NCBI GenBank assembly: GCA_905233375.1
Contig: CAJOEJ010000012.1
Coordinates: forward strand, 1 to 63,345
Length of the DNA stretch: 63,345 nt
Source of the DNA: Paludibacteraceae bacterium
Lineage (GTDB): Bacteria; Bacteroidota; Bacteroidia; Bacteroidales; Paludibacteraceae
Direction: 5' to 3'
Shown: piece after piece, positions 51,473-62,400 of the stretch
Numbering within the stretch: the stretch's first letter is position 1
Layout of the letters: each line of letters begins with the position of its first letter
Notes under the pieces: model-generated
The model's database searches: none
Told to the model about the DNA's origin: nothing
The model's input: the letters and a program-made list of their open reading frames with translations, nothing else
Made by a program: the position numbers and the translations under genes

Positions 51473-53305
51473 TTACAAATTTACAATTATTTTCTGTGTT
51501 TCACCCTGCACCGTATATGTTCCAGGGGGTAAATCGGAGATAGAATATTTGGTGTTGGGTGACGCATTGGGGAAAGTTCTTACTTCCGTTCCAGCTTCGT
51601 TTTTAACGGTAATGGTTTGCGCTTTGCTCACCTCTACAAACGGCCGGTTATACTCATCGCATTCCACCTTGATGGTTGCCGCAGGATACACCGGATCTGC
51701 TTCTGCCGGAGCATCTGTAGAAATAATCATCTTGTCTTGAGCTCCAGTCCAAAAGAGAAGATAAAGATACCCGTCGCCATCTACATATTTCTCCAACGTA
51801 TCCAATCTTTCCTTCGTAAGCGTCCATGTTCGGTTTGTAGGAACTTTGTCACTAATGAGCACATGCGGATCGGTTGCAGAAGGCTCATATGAGCATGTAT
51901 CTCCCAAATAGAGCGGACACGCAGTACGGGTATTTTTCCATTGGAATTTCATATTTCCCCCCTTCCAATGGTTATAATAAAACCTGTAAAATACCTTTCC
52001 GTTCTGGTATTTTGTAATCGTTAAATCACTACCGCGTGTTATCAGTTTTGACTTAGTAATACAAGGGGATGCTTTCCATTGGGATGGAGTTACCTTTGTC
52101 GCCTCCGAACAGGAAAAGCGGACATAGAGATATTTGTCAACTGCTTTCTTCCACAATTCTGTCAATTCAGATCCGAATAATCCTAACACATGTCCCTCGG
52201 CAAAGGGGTCAAACGAATAGGTTGCCAATATATGAGCATCCGCGAAATCCGGGTCGCTTGAGATCGTCATACTGAACACATGCGCTGTAGGCGTAGTAAA
52301 CTGCAAATCCTCTTTCCAGGAAACAGGCATTGCATAGATTGTGTTATCGTAGGCACTAAGCGCATAAGCGCGATCATAACGCATGATTATAGCATCTCCA
52401 CGCGGAGGAACGGTCGGAATTTTGGTAATTTTCATTCCTCCCTGAGCTGCACTATAGAATTTGGCAAAAAACATACCTGCCTCATTCGGATAGGTCACCG
52501 TATCGTTGATATATTGCCTCATCAAGTCACTGGTCACCTTCCATTTGCCTCCCGGTTGTATCGGATTAGAGGGGCTGTTCGGACCACCATCCATAATGGC
52601 GTCATCGGTCGAACTGGTCGGGTCGAAAGTACAGTTGTTTCCAATAGAGAGGATACAAGGTGTGGTACCATACCATTCATATTGAATAGAATCGTATTGC
52701 CATTGGACATAGGGTACAATCGCATAACTCTCTTTGTCATTCGCTTCAACGGGAATCGAATCGCCCAAGTGGACAATCTTATCCACCTCGACGCAGGTGG
52801 CAAACATACCATCCGGAGCAATGCTCATGGAGCCTGCGGAATGATAGGTCACTTTGATCACTACGTCCACATTGTAATCAATACCCATCCTGACTAACAA
52901 ATCACGATAGGATTTACCCATCGAGATATAATAGGCGAATTGACCATTCACCCTTGTTGTATCCAAAGGAGGTCTATGCGGTATCGGCATCGTGAGCGTT
53001 CCGCCTTTGCAGAACAGCATACAGATAATCGGATCAGAGTAAATACCGCTTGTACAACTGAAATCCATTTCCACTTCCGGAGCAGGATCATTGGAACCGT
53101 TCTGCGGAATGAAATACACCGCCAAAGGCAAGTCGAACGTTCTTGCAGAATACCACACGTATTTAGCCGATGTAATTTCCTCCGTATAGTCTTTGCCTAT
53201 CGGTTTGGCTTTATAACACGTCGATCCGTCTTTCTGCGCATACGCATGTGCGCACATTCCAATAAGGAATGCGCACACACACACTATGTATTGTCTTCGT
53301 TTCAT
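51473..53305 (-). CDS. Secreted T9SS-type surface protein
   Basis: A 610-residue protein from MKRRQYIVCVCAFLIGMCAHAYA, a signal peptide. The N-terminal module (CYKAKPIGKDYTEEITSAKYVWYSA) matches the WY module of the giant protein at 40382-46510. Two or more such modules follow. The last 45 residues (QTITVKNEAGTEVRTF, DLPPGTYTVQGETQKIIVNL) look like a type A sorting tail. It sits 4 nt after the 44-residue mini-gene and abuts the repeat-rich gene. Confidence 0.82.
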   Translation of the reverse strand: MKRRQYIVCVCAFLIGMCAHAYAQKDGSTCYKAKPIGKDYTEEITSAKYVWYSARTFDLPLAVYFIPQNGSNDPAPEVEMDFSCTSGIYSDPIICMLFCKGGTLTMPIPHRPPLDTTRVNGQFAYYISMGKSYRDLLVRMGIDYNVDVVIKVTYHSAGSMSIAPDGMFATCVEVDKIVHLGDSIPVEANDKESYAIVPYVQWQYDSIQYEWYGTTPCILSIGNNCTFDPTSSTDDAIMDGGPNSPSNPIQPGGKWKVTSDLMRQYINDTVTYPNEAGMFFAKFYSAAQGGMKITKIPTVPPRGDAIIMRYDRAYALSAYDNTIYAMPVSWKEDLQFTTPTAHVFSMTISSDPDFADAHILATYSFDPFAEGHVLGLFGSELTELWKKAVDKYLYVRFSCSEATKVTPSQWKASPCITKSKLITRGSDLTITKYQNGKVFYRFYYNHWKGGNMKFQWKNTRTACPLYLGDTCSYEPSATDPHVLISDKVPTNRTWTLTKERLDTLEKYVDGDGYLYLLFWTGAQDKMIISTDAPAEADPVYPAATIKVECDEYNRPFVEVSKAQTITVKNEAGTEVRTFPNASPNTKYSISDLPPGTYTVQGETQKIIVNL

Positions 53306-53309
53306 ACGA

Positions 53310-53444
53310 TTAGAACGCTTCCATTCGGTGAGAAGGAGCCATGTGTTTGGGTACACTGGAAGGTCCTAATTCATACATCAAACGACCTAACAGCTCCCAA
53401 TTCGTTACTTCCGACTGCGGAACTATATATACTTTCTTTTTCAT
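53310..53444 (-). CDS. 44-residue mini-protein between T9SS cargo genes
   Basis: An ORF of 44 codons, MKKKVYIVPQSEVTNWELL... ending HRMEAF, sits 6 nt after the giant gene and 4 nt before the next gene. Its spacing, coding-like composition and start MKKKVYIVPQ argue that it is real. There is no signal peptide or cysteine. Function unknown. It is too short for routine gene calling. Confidence 0.7.
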   Translation of the reverse strand: MKKKVYIVPQSEVTNWELLGRLMYELGPSSVPKHMAPSHRMEAF

Positions 53445-53450
53445 ATCTGT

Positions 53451-56400
53451 TTATTGTGCTTTTTGTCCGGTTACTGAATAGATTTCTCCGTTACGGATAA
53501 TGAATACCTTGTCATCAACAATCACCTTGCGGACAGCGTCACCGTTTTCGATGGTCGCCTCCTCGAGTCCCGTAGGCGTCTTGCTGATTACTACACGCAA
53601 ACCGTAATGGGTATCCAATCCCTTCTCCAAGGTCGCCGTGTAGCCGCCGTATGTCAGGTTCCAGATAGCTCTGCCGTCATACGTCAGATAGAGGATGGTT
53701 CCTTCTTTCGGTTGGTTATTCAGGAAGATATCGTACTCTCCTGCTTTCGGAGCAGAGATAGTAAGCGGATAGTCGGCTTTGTTGTTAATCAAAGCGGTGG
53801 TATTCATACAGAGTTTCTCTCCGTATCTATCTACCCACATCTGCGCACGAACAGGACTCACACCCGCTTTGGAGAGGTCTTTGAGAATGACATACTTGTC
53901 TTCCTTGTCTTCCTCCGCCAATACAATCAGACGATCCGCCGGAGCATAACCAGCCGCAGCAATCTGCACGTCATAACGATCTTGCTTTATTTGCTCAAGG
54001 GTACGACGCGGAGCGGCATTCGTTTGCGGTCTGATTGCATCTTGGCCTGTAGCTTGTACAACAGATACATTATTGTTATTGCTATCTACCTGTACAAACA
54101 CCGCCTTACCTACAACCAGTTTCCTGCCATCCATGTCGTAAGTGCGGTATCCGTCGGCTCCGATAAGACCACCGTCATGCACCTGACATACCGCTGCTCC
54201 TGCATTCATTACAGTATGATACATCCTCGGGTTACCGATACCGTTCCATCCGCCGTTGTTTCCGGTAGTAATATCCGTAGCATTCTCTGCTACAGACACT
54301 TTTCCGTCATATCGGCTAAGGATAGATGAATCCGTTGCTTTCGTGAAGCGTACGGTCTGGATAGCACGGCTTGCCGAAGCAATCATGTATGCCTTACCCG
54401 GATAGAGGATACTGTCTCCGCCGTTCGGTGCCGGATCTTCGACATACTCCCAACATGCAGCTACCGGACCTTGAGCAGCACGCGTAGCACCGTTGTAATA
54501 GATAATGTCATATCCGCGACCAAGCGTCAGCGTCTCGCCGTTAATCTGAATCGGGTGACCCGACGATTCTTTCAAATCAACTACAAACGGCACGGTGAAT
54601 GCATTCCAACGACGATTAGAGGGGTTATTCAGTTTCAGATCGAAGTACATCACATCCGCCTCTATATTTCCTGTAACTTCGCCGGATCCGCTCTGCGCGT
54701 GCTCCTGCGCATCATCCGTATCCGTTACTTCGCTGATTGCTTCGATAACAAACGTTTTCGTGCTGAGCGTTTTGCCTTCATCTACGGTCAGTTGGGCGCC
54801 GGTTTGGACAGTTGTGGTAGTCACTTCCTCATCGTTAGATATATCTACAGGATCACCTTCAGCCACTACCAAATCCGCATCAATCAACCATTGCGCTGTG
54901 TAGGTTAACTGCTCCGCCGGCATCATCGTTGCAGGCATTGCGTTCCATCCTGCGAACTCATAACCCGCACGGGTAACGTTTGCAGCATCCGGAGCGATGA
55001 TCTGCGCTTCGAATAACACATCTCCGCTGGTATATTCTCCGGCAATCGTACCGCCATTAGCATCCCATGTCAACTCGTAGCTATTACGGGTGTATTGGTA
55101 CTCGATTACCATCGAGCCATCTGCAGCTATAGCTTGCGTCTGCGTGCTCGGAGCGGTGAAGCCGGTGTAGTTCTTCGTTTCCGGAGTCACATTTGCATCT
55201 GTTGTGCCTTGCAGATTTTCGGTCTCATCCGGTGTTTCGGAATAAGAGCGATCCAAGGCTTGCTTGTAATGTTTTACCACATACGGAGTATTCGTATTCG
55301 GAGACCACTGTGCAGTATAAGTCGTATTGGCTTTGGGCATGGTGGCAGCAGGAGTAGTGTTCCAACCAGCGAACGTATAACCGGTACGTGTGGGGTCTGT
55401 CGGTTTTACAATTGCGGTTCCCCATGATACAGAACCGGAAGTATAGGTGCCTACCAAGGCATCACCGCCGTTCACATTCCAAGTCAAAGCATATCTCTGC
55501 GGTATGACTTTGTAAGTATAACCATTGCTATATTCCGGATCTTCAGTAGCATTGTTAATATTCACTTTCTCGTAATCGGTAGCGATAGTAACATTATTAC
55601 CCGGATCTTTGGAGTAGTAACCGCCGGAAAGGGTCGTTCTATTTGCAGCACTGTTTAAGAAGATAGCAACGTTGGTTGCCGTGGTACTGCCACCTGCCAT
55701 TACTTTCAGTTTACCACCATTAATATTGGCATATCCATAACTATTACCACGGAACCGCACCGCATAAGCCTTTCGGGTACTGGTACCATGTGATCCTATC
55801 AATTCTCCGTCATTGAGCGTCAATCTGGAGTTGCTTCCATACAACATGATTGCACTCGCATAATAGTTGCTATTATTATATGTCGCATGTGCCTGTATTG
55901 TACCTCCGTTTACGATAACAGATCCTCCGGTATTATTCACATAAATGGCATTATATGTAGTGTTACTCGTTCCTTCATAGTAAATCTTACCGCCACCTTT
56001 CGAGTCATCAACAGTCAACGATACCGCAGAGTTGATGTAGAAGAAATAAGCAGAAGACGTATTAGTTCGTTTTGAAGACAACGTATGTCCATTCAGATCT
56101 ATAGTCATATTTTTACTAATAGGTCTGGATGTGTTATTAGCATCCGCTGCGTCCTTATACAGTTTGATAGTACAACCTCCTGTGGAATTACTATTAGCGG
56201 CATTAAATGCATCTAACCAACTTGAATATGGAGTAACATTACCACCAGTGGTAGTAACCGTAGCCACCAAAGCGTCTTCGTTAAACTGAGCCGTATAGGT
56301 TACATTGCCTGTAACGCTTCCGATAACAGGTGACCAACCGTTGAACGTATAGAACTTGGCATTCGCTTCGTCGAACTCACGTGAAGGTGTACCGCTGTAT

Positions 56401-59400
56401 GAAGGGGTCGAACCGTACTGCCATTCCTTGGTGTCAAGTACCGTACCGTCATAGTTCTTAAACGTAACGGTATAACTATTCACGGTTTGCGAATATGTCG
56501 CAATATACGATTCCTCTCCATCCACCGGATAAGGCGTAGGATCCCAGCCTGCGAACGTATAGGTATATTGCGCATCTTGTGCCTTGGTCGGGTTTGCACC
56601 TTCCCAGGCCGGTGTGTCACCGTGTGTCACTTGGTGCACCTGACTTGCCCCACCGTTTGCCGGATTGAAAGTAATATCGTATTTGCGTACAGTAGGCGTG
56701 CTGCTGAAGGTCGCCGTATAGGTCTCCTCTCCTGTAACTGCAACTATCGTCTTATTCCAGCCGGTGAAAGCATAGGAGTTAATGCCTTGTTCTTTCGTCG
56801 GGGTTACCGGACATACAGGTGTAGCACCGTACTCTACCTGAATCGTCTGCGATGCGCCGAAACCATCAATGTTCGCAAAGGTGATGTTATACTCGTTCGT
56901 TGTCTGAGCGAAGAGTGCCCAGTATTCTGCCGGACCTGTTACAGCAGGTACCGGATCAAGCTTAGCACCGCCATTGGTCAACGACCATCCTGTGAACGAA
57001 TAACTATATTGTACATTACCCACCTTTTCCGGAATAACCGGAATATCGTTGTTATTCGGGTTATAGAACGGCGTAGAGCCCTCACCGAACTTTCCGGACC
57101 ATGTGGCGCCATTACCATCCACATTATGGAGCGTAATGGTAAACAGATCGTTCGTATAACTATATTGCGCCGTATAGGTCTCTTTCTGCGTAGCAGCAGG
57201 CAAGGTTGCATTGGGTGCATAGTCCACACCTGTACTATTACGCTTCCAACCGGTAAAGGTATAATAACCATCCTTATCACGCGCGCGGGCAGGTGTGCTC
57301 AATCCTTTATAAATAGGATGTTCATCCTGCGTTACCGGCTCTTTTTGGAGTTGTGTACCATCGTAGTTAGCGAAGGTGATCATGTAACGCGGCGTAGTGC
57401 TGAACTGTGCCGTATAAGTAATAGCACCTGTCACGGTTTCGTTGTCCACACGCATGTTACCTGTCAGGCTGTTGAGCCAGCCGCTGAACGTATAGACATA
57501 GTCGTCATCCATCTCTTTGGTCGGCGTAGCGCCATTATAGGAAGTGACAGTACCATATGCCTGACTCTTATCCGTCTCCAGCGTCTCGTCTCCGTTCTTC
57601 CATGTGATGGTATAGCGGTTGGTCACACTAGTCCATTGAGCAGTATAGGTCGCTGTACCGGTTACCGCCGCGAATGCCGGACTCCAACCATTAAAGGTAT
57701 AGGTATATTGCGCTGTAGCATCCTTCCTCGGAGTGTATTCAGGAGTGTCTTCATACGGAACTTCCAGGTACACCGTTTCACCGTTGTACGCATTATTCAG
57801 CGTGATGGTATAATTACGCTTAGTCGGTGTGAACACCGGCGTATAGTACATGTCGTTCTCAGCCGTTTCCAGCGTCTCTGTCCAAGCATACTCCGTATTG
57901 GTCACACTCGACTTCCATCCGTAGAATGTATAGGTATATCCTGTTGTGATTCCTTTCGTCGGATTGGATGAGATAACCGACTGATCAGGCACGCCCATGT
58001 AGTTAACAGATACTACTTTCTTAGTTGACTCGGTCTTCGCCTCATCCATATAGAACGTTACATTACGCTTCACTATTTGCCACTCACCGGCAGTTGTATT
58101 ATACGAGTAAAAACCTTCATAACCCGCTTTCTGGCATTCAAACACACCCGACGTTGCAGTAGCCACAACTTCCCACCATTCGTAAGGAGCTGCGTCAGTA
58201 CCCTTGCCTTGCAGAATCAGAATCTTGTCAGCAATAGTCAGATAGGTATGGTTACTTTCGGCAACGCCTTCGAGTTTACCGTTCGTTCCGGTTTGCTGCG
58301 TCTTAAGTTGCACATACTCGGACGGCTTCGCATAGACAATATTATCAATTACCGTGAACGGACCATTTACATAACTGCTATGCCATGCATCATTCATATA
58401 ACCGTAGTCCACACCTGATGTAGCACCGGTAGTACTAACATATGTGCCGTTTTTATTCTTAAGTTGAGCCGGACGTATAACTTTTGTCTTCGATCCTCCT
58501 GAAACCCAGTATGACAAAGTGCCCGCTGCCGGGGCTGCATTTTGCAACGAGACTGTGCCGGCATTTTCATTATTCGAGTAAATATTTGCACCACCTGTTT
58601 TTGTAGCCGCATCGCCATCGGCCTTATCCGTTGTGTAGAAATTTCCTTTTACCACAATCTTACCACCGTACACATTGATGGCTGCATCCGGAGTGGAACG
58701 GCTCGGACGAGTCGCTTTAGGCCAACTCGGAGAGTAATTTACATACTTGGTTGAGTAGTAAGCCTGGTCTGAATCTATGACATAGAACTTAACGGTTTCG
58801 TTTTGACTGTCTTTTTGATTAATAACAAACGAAGCCGTCTTGTTGATATTGACCTCAGCACCCGGCAATAATTCCATGGACTGCGTCACCTCTACCTGAC
58901 CGCCTTCTGACAGATTGATTGTCATATTGCTGGTCAACGGAAGAATATAATCTTTGGAATTCAAAGTTACAGATCCCAATAAAGGCACACCACTAATAGT
59001 AAGTGTCAATGCACCCAATTGCGCCTTACTTCCTATCGTCCATATTTGACGGTCCTTGGTAGCATTATACTCCTTTCGAACCCAACTGGACTCATCGTCA
59101 TCTACAATCTGGAAAAGATAATTATCCGAACTGCTGGTTGGCGTACCAATCAATTTTACATTATCCGTACCGTACGGATCCCCTTTATAACCAATATACA
59201 TGGAAGTTATTAACTTCGAATTGTAATAATAGGTTGTCGGAACCTCAATATTTTGGATAAAGTATTGACTGCACGGGAAATATTTGAGACTTGAATAATT
59301 ATCTTTATTGTCGAAAAGAGTTCCTATAGTCGGCAGATCCAATGCCTGGAAAAACTCCCGCACTTCTGCGCCGCCTTTCACTTTGATATCACCTTTGCCA

Positions 59401-62400
59401 ATAACAAAGCCCCATACATACATTTTTGCACCATTATTTAACTGCAAAATAGAGTTTTCTTGCAGTTCCATGCAACCATACGCGCTATTGACATAAGAAG
59501 TCGTTGACTCTGCACAATACATTCTGGAACTAACCTCAATTTTTCCATTCACATTCCAATGGACGCCACTTGCCAAAGTAAGGCGAAGATACTCCGCAAT
59601 AACTTCTGCCGAATAGTGACGGGTAGGTGTTGTCGAAATAGTAGTTTGATTCTCCTTGTAAGGAATCAAAAGGGATGCATTAGAAGGCAGGGTATAATTG
59701 CCCGCCGGCAATGTATATGGTTGAGACATTACAATCGTGTACGTACCGGAAGGATTGTCAATGGTATATTGCATAGCAGCCTCCAAGGTAGCATAACCCT
59801 TGTTACCGATATAGCATACAAAACGAGCAGGATTCTCCTCAGCAATTACATAGCGATAGCCTTCCGCATATTCTGTCTCACTTTTATCTACCATAAAGAT
59901 GCTGCACTCCGATGCCACATAGTATGGCAGGTTCGTCGAAGTCGTATAGAAACCACCCTTCAGCACCACATTTGCAGCAGATGCACCACGATCAATAGGT
60001 CCAAAGTTCCCCGTACCAACAGCAGCGAACTTACCATTCAGCACCGTTCCTTTTGCACTGCTACCAAGACTAAGCGCATACGCCGCAGTCGTTGTTGCAG
60101 TAGCGGAGAACAAGTCATTGTCGGTAGTAAAGTTCTTATTAGAATACATACCATACGCTCCGGTAGCCGTTATTGCTTCCGCTTCGAACTTATTTCCGGA
60201 TAGAGTCAAGTTAGATGTTCCATCACCATAAACACCATAGGCATCAATACGGCTCTTGACATCAAATGTAGAATTCGTACAATTTACAGTACCACTTGCA
60301 AAAAGTCCATACACTTTTTGTGCATAGGTAGTATTGTTTCCCGTCACGGAGAAGGTGGCATCCGAAATAGTAATCGTTTTCGAGGCCGCATTCTGTATAC
60401 CATACGCTTTTGTATCTCCCACAGCAGAAGCCTTAGCCTGTTTCGCAAGCACAGTATAGGAACCACCATTGATCGTACATGCGCCGTCCAGATGATTTAC
60501 ACCCCAAGCTTCTGTCTCCGATGCCATAACATTACCATTGCACCGTATAATGGTATTAGTACCATTTTCAGCCCAAAAGGCAGCCGCCCTATTACCATTG
60601 TTGGCGATTGCTGTCAGTTCACAATCCGTTGCCTCCACAATAGCACGAGAGTAAATTGCGTATGCAGTAGCTGCAACCGATTCACCCTTGATAACGCACT
60701 TCGTCAGCGTTGTCGTCTTCCCTGCCGTTCCTGCCACATAGCCGTATGCCGTATGAGCAACACCTTGCGTCTCACCCCACATGGTAGCATTCTTAATGGT
60801 ACCGTTCGCTATTGTACGAACTCCATAAGCAGCAGAACCACCGGTAGCGATACCATGGAATTCACCTCCGTCCACGCTCAAATCACCATATTGGTGATGC
60901 AGACCATACACAGTACCGGACCCTGCAGTTGCTACGTATGAACCACCATCAATCGTAGTACTTGTTGCGTTGGTTTCTGAATTAACAGCCGTAGCGCCTG
61001 TCGTTGCAGCCGTAGCATGCACATCCGCATTATTGGCAATCAGCGTTCCAAGGTTGTTCAAACCACGGGCATTACCGGCCACTGTAGCACTGACAGTGAT
61101 ATCAGCACCCATCAGTACGCTGGCTGTCGCACCGGCTGCGATATGCACACCATACGCATCCGAATTAGCCTTGGACACAACCGTACCACCATTCATATTC
61201 AAACGACCGGCCTTAGCGTATGCACCATATGCTTGCGTCGTCCTTGCAAGGACATCGATCGTTGTATTGGTGAGTGTTGTTGTACTTCCATTGACATACA
61301 CACCGCATGCATTGGTACCAGTCTGCGTTTCTGCAGAAATGGTGGCATCCGTGATATTGGCAACACCGGCCGACCATACGCCGTATGCGTTCGTCTTAGC
61401 CTGTGCTTCTACCACACCACCATTCATCGTAGCAAAGTCGGTAGATGAAGCCACATAGATAGCCACAGCCTCATTATCCGCCTCGGCAGACACGCGGCCA
61501 TAACTACCGGCAGTCATAAAGAATATACCGTCATTCGACACATTCACAGCATAAGCTTTGGCACCTGCTGCTGTAGAGGTATTATGGGCGATTATTGTAC
61601 CACCGTCCAGGGTAATCTTACCGGCAACCGTATAGCGTATTGCACTAACCACACCGTCAAGCGATTTCTCCGCAATAACCTTACCCGCCTTGATAAAACT
61701 GCCATCTATGAAACGCACGGTAATATCGGCTGCATCAATCGAGATAGCCGCATTGCCGGTGCTCGTAAGGGTCTTACCATTGATATCAAAGGTGAACGAA
61801 TTCGTAAACGAGAGCGGCGCCGTAATCGTAACCGGATTCATCAGCCTCAACGTGAAATCACCGGACATACCATTCGCTTTAGTCAGCATTGCGGTCAGCG
61901 CACCCGTATTCCCTGCTGCAGGATCTGTCTGGCCGGCAAGAAGAATCTCCGCCTCATAATCCACTATCACTTCGGCAGTTGCTACAATCTGACAACTTGT
62001 CTCAGCGCCATAAGGAGTACTTACCGTCACATCTATCGTTGTATTACCTTCGGCATTCGCCTGATATGTAAACGGAATCGTCAAAAGACCGGCAGTATAT
62101 TGGACACTGCCGAGAGTAAACGTGGCAGCACCGTTTTTATTGCTAAATCCAACCGAGAAATCGCCGGCAACCCAATCACCGATTATATCGGTTACAGGCA
62201 CTGTCAAAGAATAATTATAGACATTTGTCAGGTTATTTACACTGATCTGCTTATCTCCACTTATCTCACCGAGATTCGCCGACTTGAACACGGCACGAAT
62301 CGTAGCCGTTCTATCTTTTACAACTTGGTATTGATATGAACGGGTTGTACCGCTCACCGTAGGAGTAAGGGCGGTAACGGCACTGGTAGCCACATTCACC

